Made by a program: the position numbers and the translations under genes. Source: HyVt-477 sp965224605 (GTDB lineage: Bacteria; Pseudomonadota; Gammaproteobacteria; Thiotrichales; Thiotrichaceae). Taken from it: a DNA stretch of 64,000 nt. The first letter of the stretch is position 1. Each line of letters starts with the position of its first letter. The stretch is from NCBI GenBank assembly GCA_965224605.1, contig CBDCZP010000015.1, positions 1 to 64,000 of the forward strand, written 5' to 3'. This document shows, piece after piece, positions 18,416 through 26,437 of this stretch. The notes under the pieces are model-generated. The model worked only from the letters and a program-made list of their open reading frames with translations. It was not told the origin of the DNA and searched no databases.

Positions 18416-18946
18416 ATGGGTTATCAGGAAAAACTATATGGAAATCTTTGGTGGATAGTAGCGGCATTGGCTCTAGTTGTTGTCGCGCTATGGGGCAACA
18501 AATACAAAAATAGTCTTATCGAAGTTAAGGTCATTGAAACTGCTATTTTGCAACCAGCCTGTGATTTAAGGCAAGCCCCTTGCACAGCTCGTTTCGCAGA
18601 TGGTGATAGTATTACTCTTGAAATTGATCCTAAATATATTCCTCTGCTGGAGCCGCTCAAATTAATAGTAACATTGAGGAATAATTCTTATCCTGAGACT
18701 GTTAAGATTGATGTACAGTTCGAAGGGACTAATATGGAAATGCCTTTTATTAGGTCTACTTTGCATCCTCTACCACCACAAGCTCAAGACCAAAAAAATA
18801 TCCAAAAAGACCAAAAAGTATATAGTGGGAAAGCTATACTCCCCGTATGCACCCTTCAACGGATGGAATGGGAAGCACGATTGTCCATTCAGACCCCAAT
18901 GGGCATAAAAGTTGCCATTTTCCCGTTTTACACACTCAAGAATTGA
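18416..18946 (+). CDS. Single-pass membrane protein between PCuAC and SCO genes
   Basis: A 176-residue protein I cannot assign to a named family. One N-terminal helix (about residues 10-26, WWIVAALALVVVALW) is followed by a presumably periplasmic beta-rich domain with CDLRQAPCTARF near residues 49-60, a hydrophobic mid-section and a third cysteine at VCTLQRMEW. It is flanked by copper-delivery genes on the same strand, with 44 nt before and 16 nt after, so a role in oxidase assembly or copper handling is likely (inference). Confidence 0.65.
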   Translation: MGYQEKLYGNLWWIVAALALVVVALWGNKYKNSLIEVKVIETAILQPACDLRQAPCTARFADGDSITLEIDPKYIPLLEPLKLIVTLRNNSYPETVKIDVQFEGTNMEMPFIRSTLHPLPPQAQDQKNIQKDQKVYSGKAILPVCTLQRMEWEARLSIQTPMGIKVAIFPFYTLKN

Positions 18947-18962
18947 CCAAAGAATAATTGTT

Positions 18963-19553
18963 ATGAATAAAATTTTAATCCCCGTCGCAATCATTGCTCT
19001 GTTATTGGGCTTGATAGTAGGAAACTACTTTTGGAAACCTGCACCTGCTAAATCAGGTGTTTATGTTGATCCCCCCGGAGGGAACTTCACCCTGCAAAGT
19101 CATGCAGGGCCTATTAGTCTTGATGACTATAAAGGCAAAGTAGTACTCATGTATTTTGGCTATACTTTTTGCCCTGATGTGTGTCCTACCTCATTAGCCA
19201 GAATAAGTGGCGCATTCAAGAAACTAACCCCCGCGGAACTGGAGCAAGTAAAAGGTATACTAATCAGTGTCGATCCCGACAGAGATACACCAGAAAAACT
19301 AGCCGAATATACAAAATTCTTTCACCCCAATATCGTCGGCGTGACAGGAACGAAAGCACAGATTGACGAAGTCACCGAACGCTATGACGTGATCTATCGC
19401 AAAGCAGAAGGGAATACCGCAGCAGGCTATCTGGTTGACCATACCTCGTTTATCTATGTGCTGGATAAAAAGGGTAAGATCAGTGAATTCTTGCCGCATG
19501 CTGTGCCAGTGGATGGGGCTTTGGCGGTGATTCGAAAGTTATTACAGGAATAA
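18963..19553 (+). CDS. SCO1/SenC-family copper metallochaperone
   Basis: A 196-residue protein starting at ATG 18963, after which a membrane anchor follows (LIPVAIIALLLGLIVGNYFW). The thioredoxin-like domain carries the Cu-binding CPDVCP in GYTFCPDVCPTSLARI and the distant histidine ligand in YLVDHTSFIYVLD. It should mature the CuA site of cytochrome c oxidase in the periplasm. The preceding PCuAC lipoprotein gene supports this. Confidence 0.9.
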   Translation: MNKILIPVAIIALLLGLIVGNYFWKPAPAKSGVYVDPPGGNFTLQSHAGPISLDDYKGKVVLMYFGYTFCPDVCPTSLARISGAFKKLTPAELEQVKGILISVDPDRDTPEKLAEYTKFFHPNIVGVTGTKAQIDEVTERYDVIYRKAEGNTAAGYLVDHTSFIYVLDKKGKISEFLPHAVPVDGALAVIRKLLQE

Positions 19554-19656
19554 GCGTACAAAAATAGCGCTGGGAAAAGCCATGAATACCTAAGGCATAG
19601 CCTCCGATTAGAAGGTATTGCTTAATCATGGAAATTATATTTGAGTAATAAGCGTA
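19549..19656. repeat. Short palindromic insert flanked by AATAAGCGTA
   Basis: AATAAGCGTA occurs at 19549-19558 and again at 19647-19656. Between them CCATGA..TACCT and AGGTA..TCATGG form a nested inverted repeat. The first flank overlaps the SCO stop codon. This may be a small insertion with a target duplication, or chance repetition in an AT-rich spacer. Confidence 0.35.
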
Positions 19657-19720
19657 TCAGCTTAAAGCATCTCATCTATCTGATAATATGTTAGCAGTAG
19701 ACTGCTATATACTTATATCC

Positions 19721-20335
19721 ATGTCTATTTACCAATTAAAAACCGCTTTCCAGAACCGACTTCGGCCACTTTGCAAAAGTATGGCTGACAAAGGCATAAC
19801 AGCCAATCAAGTCACCATTGCAGCCATCATCCTCTCTGCTGTTGCGGGTTTGTTTATCGCTCTAAATCCAACCTCACGCTGGCCTTTACTGATTCTTCCA
19901 CTTGTATTGTTTATCCGTATGGGGCTAAACGCCATAGATGGTATGTTGGCGCGAGAACACAATATGAAATCCTCATTAGGCGCAATCCTTAACGAACTAG
20001 GGGATGTGGTATCCGACACAATCCTCTACTTGCCGCTAGCCTTTGTACCCTTGATAAACCCGTATTTGATGATAGCAATTGTTATTGTTGCGTTGCTGAC
20101 CGAGATGATGGGTGTCATCGGCATCCAGATCGGAGCGAGTCGTCGCTACGATGGGCCCATGGGGAAAAGTGATCGAGCGTTTGCTCTTGGTGCTGTCGGT
20201 TTCTTTATTGGCCTGGGATGGCTCACTTCCGCCATGTTCATTAATGGACTGTTAGCTATTGTGTTAATTTTGACGATAGCAACGGTTATAAATCGTGCTC
20301 GCAAAGCACTAGATGAGATCAGCCATGTTCAATAA
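19721..20335 (+). CDS. CDP-alcohol phosphatidyltransferase
   Basis: A membrane enzyme of about 204 residues (start taken at ATG 19721; a TTG/ATG further upstream is possible). The family signature D-G-x2-A-R-x8-G-x3-D-x3-D appears as AIDGMLAREHNMKSSLG followed by NELGDVVSD. About six membrane helices are visible. It transfers a phosphatidyl or related group from a CDP-lipid to an alcohol; the alcohol cannot be read. It begins a three-gene lipid operon with a CdsA-like and an acyltransferase gene. Confidence 0.85.
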   Translation: MSIYQLKTAFQNRLRPLCKSMADKGITANQVTIAAIILSAVAGLFIALNPTSRWPLLILPLVLFIRMGLNAIDGMLAREHNMKSSLGAILNELGDVVSDTILYLPLAFVPLINPYLMIAIVIVALLTEMMGVIGIQIGASRRYDGPMGKSDRAFALGAVGFFIGLGWLTSAMFINGLLAIVLILTIATVINRARKALDEISHVQ

Positions 20336-21260
20336 TATCAGCCAACAAACATTCTATTTACTAATAGGTGTTTTTTCCGTTTTGCTGATTTCCTCAGCAG
20401 TGAGTTATTTCCTTTCACAAAGCCACCCAGATAAAAACTATAGCGAACTGATTGCACGCATAAAAAGCTGGTGGGTGATGATAGGCACAGTCAGTGTGTG
20501 TATTCTCCTTGGAAAAACAGCATTGATCGTCTTTTTTGCATTTGTCAGTTTTCTGGCACTCAAAGAATACCTGTCGCTCATACCCACAAGACGAGCCGAT
20601 AGGCGTTTGCTCTTTTATGCGTACTTGTCGATTCCATTGCAATACTATTGGGTAAGCATTGAATGGTATGGCTTGTTTATTATCTTTATCCCCGTGTACA
20701 TGTTCCTTTTTATACCCTTGCGCATGGTGACACTAGGTGAAACTGAAGGCTTTCTAAAAGCCGTAGGAACCCTCCATTGGGGTTTGATGATGACGGTGTT
20801 TAGCTTAAGCCATATCGCCTATTTACTAGCCCTGCCGGAGAATGTAAATCCAGCAGGAAGCATTGCATTGATGCTATTTTTATTAGTATTAACACAGTTC
20901 AATGATGTGGCTCAGTACCTATGGGGGAAACTATTGGGCAAACATAAAGTTATTCCCAAGATAAGCCCGAACAAAACCAGCGCAGGTTTATTGGGTGGTT
21001 TGTTCACTATCACACTACTGGCGATATTTTTAGGACCTTGGCTAACACCCATGACATGGATTCAATCCTTGGGAGCAGGGCTGATTATTTCTTTGGGTGG
21101 TTTTTTTGGAGATGTAACGCTGTCAGCCGTAAAACGGGATATTGGTATCAAAGATACAGGAAACTTGTTACCAGGACATGGTGGTATTCTTGATAGAGTA
21201 GATAGCCTCACATTTAGTGCGCCACTCTTTTTCCACTATATTTATTATCTCTACTACTAA
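20325..21260 (+). CDS. CdsA-like phosphatidate cytidylyltransferase
   Basis: A membrane protein of about 311 residues (ATG 20325; ATG 20313 would add four residues). Multiple helices and the C-terminal CdsA signature, with SAVKRDIGIKDTGNLLPGHG and GGILDRVDSL, identify it as a CDP-diacylglycerol synthase-type enzyme. It overlaps the preceding CDP-alcohol phosphatidyltransferase and precedes an acyltransferase. The cluster could make a specialised phospholipid in addition to the housekeeping pathway (inference). Confidence 0.87.
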   Translation: MFNNISQQTFYLLIGVFSVLLISSAVSYFLSQSHPDKNYSELIARIKSWWVMIGTVSVCILLGKTALIVFFAFVSFLALKEYLSLIPTRRADRRLLFYAYLSIPLQYYWVSIEWYGLFIIFIPVYMFLFIPLRMVTLGETEGFLKAVGTLHWGLMMTVFSLSHIAYLLALPENVNPAGSIALMLFLLVLTQFNDVAQYLWGKLLGKHKVIPKISPNKTSAGLLGGLFTITLLAIFLGPWLTPMTWIQSLGAGLIISLGGFFGDVTLSAVKRDIGIKDTGNLLPGHGGILDRVDSLTFSAPLFFHYIYYLYY

Positions 21261-21274
21261 CAGGCTAAAACCTA

Positions 21275-21919
21275 ATGCCATACAAGAAACTCTTTTTCCT
21301 GTTGATAGTTAAGCCGCTAGTGTTTGTTATTATGGGATTGCATATTCGGTATCGTGAACGTCTACCCATCAATGGTCCCGCTATCATCGTTGCTAATCAC
21401 AACAGCCATCTGGATACGTTGGTTTTGATGTCATTGTACTCATCTAATGAGCTATCCAAAGTTCGCCCAGTTGCCGCCAGTGATTACTTTATGCGAAATG
21501 CCTGGAGCCGTTGGTTAGCGTGCAATCTCATTGATATTATTCCACTGGAAAGAGGCGGCAGGAAATCTGCCCGAGAGCGTTTACAGCCCATTCATGATGC
21601 ATTGGATAATAACGAAATAGTTATCCTGTTCCCGGAAGGCAGTCGCGGAGAAGCTGAACTTATAACTCATTTCAAAAGAGGCATTGCTTTATTAGCCGAG
21701 CAACATCCTGAAACACCCATTACACCCGTATTCCTTCATGGTTTAGGTAAATGCTTACCAAGGGGCGAAGGGATGTTTGTGCCTTTTATTTGTGATGTCA
21801 TTATTGGAGAGCCGCTATATTGGCAAGGCGAGACAGATAGCGCCGATGCTTTTGTTAATTTACTTGAAGCTAACGTGCTAGAACTAGGCAAAGATATTAC
21901 TTCATCACCTTGGGTTTAG
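21275..21919 (+). CDS. PlsC-like 1-acylglycerol-3-phosphate acyltransferase
   Basis: A 214-residue acyltransferase with an N-terminal hydrophobic segment. The catalytic H-x4-D motif is ANHNSHLDTL (near residues 41-50) and the second block is LFPEGSRGE (near 120). It starts 14 nt after the CdsA-like gene as the third gene of the lipid operon. It probably acylates a glycerophospholipid precursor at the inner membrane. Confidence 0.87.
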   Translation: MPYKKLFFLLIVKPLVFVIMGLHIRYRERLPINGPAIIVANHNSHLDTLVLMSLYSSNELSKVRPVAASDYFMRNAWSRWLACNLIDIIPLERGGRKSARERLQPIHDALDNNEIVILFPEGSRGEAELITHFKRGIALLAEQHPETPITPVFLHGLGKCLPRGEGMFVPFICDVIIGEPLYWQGETDSADAFVNLLEANVLELGKDITSSPWV

Positions 21920-21962
21920 TGAAAGGTGGGTGAAACCATCTTTCAGATGTTGAATAACATAT

Positions 21963-21983
21963 AGGGTGGAATTCTTCCACCCT
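21963..21983. terminator. Perfect inverted repeat between convergent genes
   Basis: AGGGTGGAA and TTCCACCCT form a 9-bp perfect stem with a 3-base loop, between the acyltransferase (plus strand) and the SRPBCC gene (minus strand). It has no strong T-run on either side. It may serve as a bidirectional terminator or be a small member of the GTAGGGTGG-type repeats. Confidence 0.45.
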
Positions 21984-21994
21984 ACGGATAAAAG

Positions 21995-22528
21995 TTACGG
22001 GGGCTCAACCAAAACTTTAAGCGATTGCAAACCTTTCTGGTACGCTTCACCCACCATGCTATCCATCAGCAGACCAAACCAACGTTTCATAGGGTTCATG
22101 CCGGCATCGGTATCAAATCCCCACGTTACTTGAGTTTTTCCATCTTTGGGTTGCAAGCGGAAAAACGAAGTGGCTGTTCCCTGGTCTCCAAAATCCAACG
22201 CTGTTACAAGTGATTCGTTTTCAACCGTTTTAATAATTTTCCAGCTACCGTTTCCAACATCCGATTGGTTGCTTTGCCAGCTCATCCCTGCACCGATACC
22301 TGACTCCGGTCCGGTAAACTGCACTTTCATATCAGGATCAAGCTTTGACCAGGGAGACCATTCATTAAATAACTTTGGGTTGATGAGATAGGGATAAATT
22401 TTTTCAGCAGATGCAGAAATCTCGACGTTGCGTTCTACATGTTGCTTTTGAGGTAGGAAAAAACTTACCAAGGTTAAAACAACGAATAAGAAAAGTAAGC
22501 TTAGTATTACTTTTTTTAAGAACTTCAT
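21995..22528 (-). CDS. SRPBCC (START-like) domain protein with N-terminal helix
   Basis: A protein of about 177 residues. The start is ATG 22528, chosen because GGAG lies just upstream on the minus strand; an upstream frame extension lacks such a site. One membrane helix (about residues 5-25) precedes a polyketide-cyclase-like SRPBCC domain (AEKIYPYLINPKLFNEWSPW, then a beta-rich middle and long C-terminal helix). Such domains bind hydrophobic ligands; the ligand is unknown. It is convergent with the lipid operon. Confidence 0.75.
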   Translation of the reverse strand: MKFLKKVILSLLFLFVVLTLVSFFLPQKQHVERNVEISASAEKIYPYLINPKLFNEWSPWSKLDPDMKVQFTGPESGIGAGMSWQSNQSDVGNGSWKIIKTVENESLVTALDFGDQGTATSFFRLQPKDGKTQVTWGFDTDAGMNPMKRWFGLLMDSMVGEAYQKGLQSLKVLVEPP

Positions 22529-22699
22529 GAGTTTTTCTCCTCTCAGGGTTTGTTTTTTAATATGGAAGAAAAGTATAGCACTTCCCAAGTGTGTTCATTT
22601 CCTAAGAAGACATTTTGAAAGGCATCAAATTGATGTTCTTAGCTATATTTACCTCGAAATATCACTTAAACTCGGCTCTCGCTAAAGAGGACGAAAAAA

Positions 22700-24055
22700 G
22701 TGTCAATAAATACAGCCGATATAGATAACGATATCACCCAGAAGCCCGCTCCCGTTTCATTCGCTGAAGCTTTTATCTATTGGCTGAAGCTAGGATTCAT
22801 TAGCTTTGGTGGGCCAGCTGGTCAGATCAGTATGATGCATCAAGAGCTGGTTGAAAGACGAAGATGGATTTCCGAGAAGCGCTTTCTTCATGCACTCAAT
22901 TACACCATGGTATTACCAGGGCCTGAAGCTCAACAACTGGCGACTTATATTGGTTGGTTAATGCATGGAGTCTGGGGTGGAATCATGGCGGGTGTGCTCT
23001 TTGTGCTGCCTTCATTATTCATCCTGGGGGGGCTTACTTGGGCTTACCTTGTGTTTGGAGATGTGCCCGCGGTCGCAGGTATCTTATATGGGATTAAGCC
23101 AGCGGTTACTGCCATCGTTCTTTTTGCGGCGTATCGTATTGGCTCAAAAGCATTACCTAACAATGTACTGCGTGCCTTGGCTCTACTAGCGTTTCTGGCT
23201 ATTTTTGTATTGCATATTCCGTTCCCCTATATTGTTTTGGGAGCTGGAATCATTGGCTATATCGGTTCTCGTTTTGCTCCTGAGAAGTTCAAGGCGGGCG
23301 GGCATCACGGTAGTTCTAAAGACACTTATGGTCCAGCCATTATTGATGATGATACTCCGACTCCCCAATATGCTGAATTCAAATGGACTCGTGTATTTTC
23401 CTATCTCTCGGTGGGTGTGATTATTTGGGCGATCGCCATGATTGCGCTTTTTCAAACTTATGGCTGGGACAACACTTTAACAAAAATGGGTGTATTTTTT
23501 ACTAAAGCCGCTTTAGTAACCTTTGGTGGTGCTTATGCCGTTTTACCCTATGTGAATGAAAGTGGTGTCGCACATGGCTGGATAACCGAAACACAAATGC
23601 TGGATGGTTTAGCCTTAGGCGAAACCACACCGGGTCCGTTAATTATGGTCATCGCTTTTGTGGGTTTTGTGGGCGCTTGGACAAAAGAAATATTTGGCCC
23701 AGATATGTTGCCATTAGCGGGTGTGGTCGGAGCCGCGGTGGCTACGCTGTTTACCTTCTTACCTTCGTTTATCTTTATTTTGGTAGGTGGGCCAGCTGTT
23801 GAAAGTACCCGGGAAGATGCAAAATTCACAGGGCCACTTACTGCAATAACCGCTGCGGTAGTGGGTGTGATACTTAACTTGGCTGTCTTTTTTGCACTTA
23901 AAGTACTCTGGCCTGAAGGTCTAGGGGGGGCGTTTGAATGGATTGCCGCATTAATCGGTATTGTTGCATTTATCGCATTGGTTCGATTTAAGGTGGGGAT
24001 TGTTACCGTGATTGCGGCAAGTGCTGCCGCTGGTCTGGTCTATTCATTCATATGA
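22700..24055 (+). CDS. chrA: Chromate transporter, long-chain ChrA
   Basis: A 451-residue two-domain CHR-superfamily transporter starting at GTG 22700. The characteristic FGGP-type motif occurs in both halves: GFISFGGPAGQISMM in the first and LVTFGGAYAVLPYV in the second, with GPEAQQLA and GETTPGPLIMV following. Ten or more membrane helices are expected. It exports chromate and possibly other oxyanions by proton antiport. It appears to be a single-gene unit. Confidence 0.9.
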   Translation: MSINTADIDNDITQKPAPVSFAEAFIYWLKLGFISFGGPAGQISMMHQELVERRRWISEKRFLHALNYTMVLPGPEAQQLATYIGWLMHGVWGGIMAGVLFVLPSLFILGGLTWAYLVFGDVPAVAGILYGIKPAVTAIVLFAAYRIGSKALPNNVLRALALLAFLAIFVLHIPFPYIVLGAGIIGYIGSRFAPEKFKAGGHHGSSKDTYGPAIIDDDTPTPQYAEFKWTRVFSYLSVGVIIWAIAMIALFQTYGWDNTLTKMGVFFTKAALVTFGGAYAVLPYVNESGVAHGWITETQMLDGLALGETTPGPLIMVIAFVGFVGAWTKEIFGPDMLPLAGVVGAAVATLFTFLPSFIFILVGGPAVESTREDAKFTGPLTAITAAVVGVILNLAVFFALKVLWPEGLGGAFEWIAALIGIVAFIALVRFKVGIVTVIAASAAAGLVYSFI

Positions 24056-24328
24056 GTTTAGTAGACTGAATTAATTCACTGGCAATTTTGTCGTAATTTG
24101 TTGATAAATCAGTAGTCAATAATTTGGCTGTATACCTTTGAAAAAATAATAGATAAATCATTCGGAGATTCATTCTTGATAAAGGTCATGTTTTATATAA
24201 TGACGCGCTTCCAGGGCTTGCTAATAAAAATGAATAAATGAAGTCGCTGAGTAAAAAACTTTAAGTCTAAAATTAGAGTTCTGGATTCCAGCCAAAAATA
24301 ACAATAGCTTTAATAGCGGGGAACAGGA

Positions 24329-24772
24329 ATGATATTATACGATCAAATAAAACAACAACATAAGGAAATAAAAGAACTTACCTTTATTCTTAAATTGCTA
24401 ATAGAAGATCAGTCGTTTGCTCAAATGGAGACAACATGCAATCTCTTCTTTAGTTATTCCAACAAAGTAGATAACTATTTTAAAACAATAGAAACCAGTG
24501 TTTACAAACATATGCTGGTGCATAGTGACCAGAATGTTAAAAAGACGGCCTATCGTTTCATGGCCGGGTCGTGTGGCATAAAACGAATATTTAATCAGTA
24601 TAAAAGAACCTGGTGCCACAATAAAAAGCTCAGAGTGAAAAACTATGCACGTTTTGTCCAAGAGTCTGAAGATATATTTAAACTCATCATGCAACGTATC
24701 AATGATGAAGCTATACACTTGTATCCAGTGATAAAAGAAATATCAAATAAGAAAAAAATGGCGGTTGCTTAA
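24329..24772 (+). CDS. Small helical protein, possibly hemerythrin-like
   Basis: A 147-residue, all-helical, basic protein. QIKQQHKEIKEL near the start, SVYKHMLVHSDQ in the middle and EAIHLYPVIKEI near the end are reminiscent of the H...H..E..lyP pattern of HHE/hemerythrin domains, but several ligands are not clearly in place. It could therefore be a degenerate hemerythrin-like or an unrelated four-helix protein. The 273-nt stretch before it holds no visible gene. A MITE-like element follows it immediately. Confidence 0.5.
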   Translation: MILYDQIKQQHKEIKELTFILKLLIEDQSFAQMETTCNLFFSYSNKVDNYFKTIETSVYKHMLVHSDQNVKKTAYRFMAGSCGIKRIFNQYKRTWCHNKKLRVKNYARFVQESEDIFKLIMQRINDEAIHLYPVIKEISNKKKMAVA

Positions 24773-24799
24773 ACTCTTTGTCGATTCGTGTACATGTAC

Positions 24800-24960
24800 C
24801 CCCGGAGCCGTTCAATGCTATTTGGAAGTGAGCCTTTAGGCTCGCCTAAGTGCCAATATCACGCTTTTGGCGAAGCTAAAGAGACTGTGCAAGTATTGTA
24901 TTTGTAGGGTGTGCCGAGGCACGAGGCGCACCGTAAGTGCTGTAGCATTGAACAGTACTG
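24800..24960. mobile_element. MITE-like element, TIR GTTCAATGCTA, copy 1
   Basis: GTTCAATGCTA (24810-24820) faces TAGCATTGAAC (24942-24952) near the ends. The direct repeat CATGTAC flanks the element on both sides (24793-24799 and 24961-24967), as expected of a target duplication. Inside are a palindrome GAGCCTTTAGGCTC and a nested GGTGTGCC..GGCGCACC repeat (24908-24932). There is no coding capacity. It shares its terminal repeat with the copy at 59862-60057. Confidence 0.65.
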
Positions 24961-25042
24961 CATGTACATCTTATAGAAGTTATTCTTCAAAATTGAAAAG
25001 TAATGCACTATGATAGCGTTTTTTATCTAGTTGGATTGTAAA

Positions 25043-25387
25043 ATGAGTATGCGAACCCCCATTGATTTATCGGTAGAACGCTGTCCGGATGGCTATTTAA
25101 AAAATAGAGATGACTGGGACGAGGATTTAGCCTGGAAAATGGCCTCTGAGTGGAACGGCTTGAATTTTACCGCTGAACATTTTTCTGTCTTGCATTTTAT
25201 TCGTGACCATCATGAAGAGCATCAAATAACTCCAGATGTGCGCGAAGCGACTCATTTTCTAATTGAAAATGGTGCCGATAAAAAAGATGCAAAGAAACAA
25301 CTGTTCAAGCTTTTTCCAAACGGTTATATGCAACAAGGTATTCAACTAGCTGGAATGCGTAGACCCACTGCATGGTGTGTTGGCTAG
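25043..25387 (+). CDS. TusE/DsrC-family sulfur-transfer protein (divergent paralogue)
   Basis: A protein of about 114 residues. The family hallmarks are present: DGYLKNRDDWDEDLA near the N-terminus, FIRDHHEEHQITPDVREA in the middle, LFPNGYMQQGIQLAG and a C-terminal arm GMRRPTAWCVG. The penultimate-type cysteine remains, but the upstream arm cysteine of true DsrC is replaced (IQLAG instead of C-x2-AG), there is one extra residue before the terminal cysteine, and the chain ends CVG rather than CV. An additional cysteine lies in VERCPDGY. It probably acts as a TusE-like carrier or regulatory DsrC homologue, separate from the dsr operon. Confidence 0.82.
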   Translation: MSMRTPIDLSVERCPDGYLKNRDDWDEDLAWKMASEWNGLNFTAEHFSVLHFIRDHHEEHQITPDVREATHFLIENGADKKDAKKQLFKLFPNGYMQQGIQLAGMRRPTAWCVG

Positions 25388-25402
25388 AGAATCTAATTCA
25401 GC

Positions 25403-25436
25403 GTAGGATACGCACGCGTTGCTTTGCACATCCTAC
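25403..25436. repeat. GTAGGAT...ATCCTAC palindromic repeat
   Basis: GTAGGATACGCA and TGCACATCCTAC form an imperfect palindrome. It resembles the repeat at 42734-42765 (TGTTGCGCACGCTCACGCTT..ACAACCTAC). Confidence 0.5.
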
Positions 25437-25812
25437 AAATATTGATGCTCCTACTGCATCAGTAATATTTCCTATTTCTCTTAATTTACACTTTTGGTAG
25501 GACTTTGGAGGTTCGGGCTGAGTCATTTCAATCCAGTTCTGCTAAAGCTACTTGCCGGTAATTTTTCGGAACGTAGGGCGATGCTTTAAATTAAGTAAGC
25601 TCATTAATTCACTAGCTGTTTGCTCAATAGAAAGTATCATTCCCCATCCGGTTACTTATGTAGATGATGATGCGTTGGCTGATTTTATTAAGTTGTTTCT
25701 TATTTCGAAATAGATAGCTCTTGATTGAAAGCATTGGCCATATATTCCAATGATTATTGTCGATAACGCAAAAATAATTTGATTTCCGGGTGGTGGTTCG
25801 TATACTTATTGC
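25437..25812. other. Intergenic stretch at the left edge of the defence island
   Basis: No complete gene is visible. One frame on the plus strand is open for about 60 codons and ends at TAG 25711-25713 (..IIPHPVTYVDDDALADFIKLF..) but has no start codon or ribosome-binding site, so it may be the 3' remnant of a lost gene. The sequence is AT-rich compared with the flanking core genes. Confidence 0.4.
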
Positions 25813-26436
25813 ATGAGCGACAATAAAGTAAAAAAACTAACCGATATTTCCTCTGTTTTAGTAGGCTATCCTTTTCGCGGAGTAATGTCTGAAGTAGAAG
25901 GAGCGGGAGTATTTGTTATCCAGTTAAAAGATGTGGCGCCAAATCAAGATATAGATTGGTCTTCATGTTTTGAAACAGAGCTAACAGGAAAACGAAAGCC
26001 TGACTGGATAGGAGTGGGGGATATTCTGTTTTCTTCGAGAGGGCGCAATAATCACGCTGTCCTTGTTGATTGCTTGCCGGAAGAAAAGAAGGTAGTTGCT
26101 GCACCCCATTTCTTTATCATTCGTGATTTGAATGGAAATGTACTACCAGCGTACCTAGCTTGGTTATTAAATCAGTCACCTTGTCAACGACACTTCAAAA
26201 GAGAAGCCGAAGGCTCACATACCAAAAATATCAGACGTGGTGTGATTGAAGATACTCCCATTGTAATTCCCTCAATACAAAAACAAAAAAGCATCATCAA
26301 CCTTGCTAAAACCCTAAAGCAAGAACAACAAATTCTTAAACAACTCATTCATAATGGCGAGATAACCATGAACGCCATTGCCAATGATTTATTTGCATCA
26401 GACATCACTAATAAGCAGATAACAGAGAAAAACTAA
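25813..26436 (+). CDS. Half-size type I restriction specificity (HsdS-like) protein
   Basis: A 207-residue protein with one target-recognition domain (VLVGYPFRGVMSE.., GDILFSSRGRNN, GSHTKNIRRGVIEDTPIVIP) followed by one helical conserved region (QKQKSIINLAKTLKQEQQIL). Full HsdS has two of each. It lies 1 nt before hsdM, so it is expressed with the methylase. It could dimerise to give a palindromic specificity, act as an alternative S subunit to the full HsdS downstream, or be a modulator. It looks intact. Confidence 0.78.
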   Translation: MSDNKVKKLTDISSVLVGYPFRGVMSEVEGAGVFVIQLKDVAPNQDIDWSSCFETELTGKRKPDWIGVGDILFSSRGRNNHAVLVDCLPEEKKVVAAPHFFIIRDLNGNVLPAYLAWLLNQSPCQRHFKREAEGSHTKNIRRGVIEDTPIVIPSIQKQKSIINLAKTLKQEQQILKQLIHNGEITMNAIANDLFASDITNKQITEKN

Positions 26437-26437
26437 A

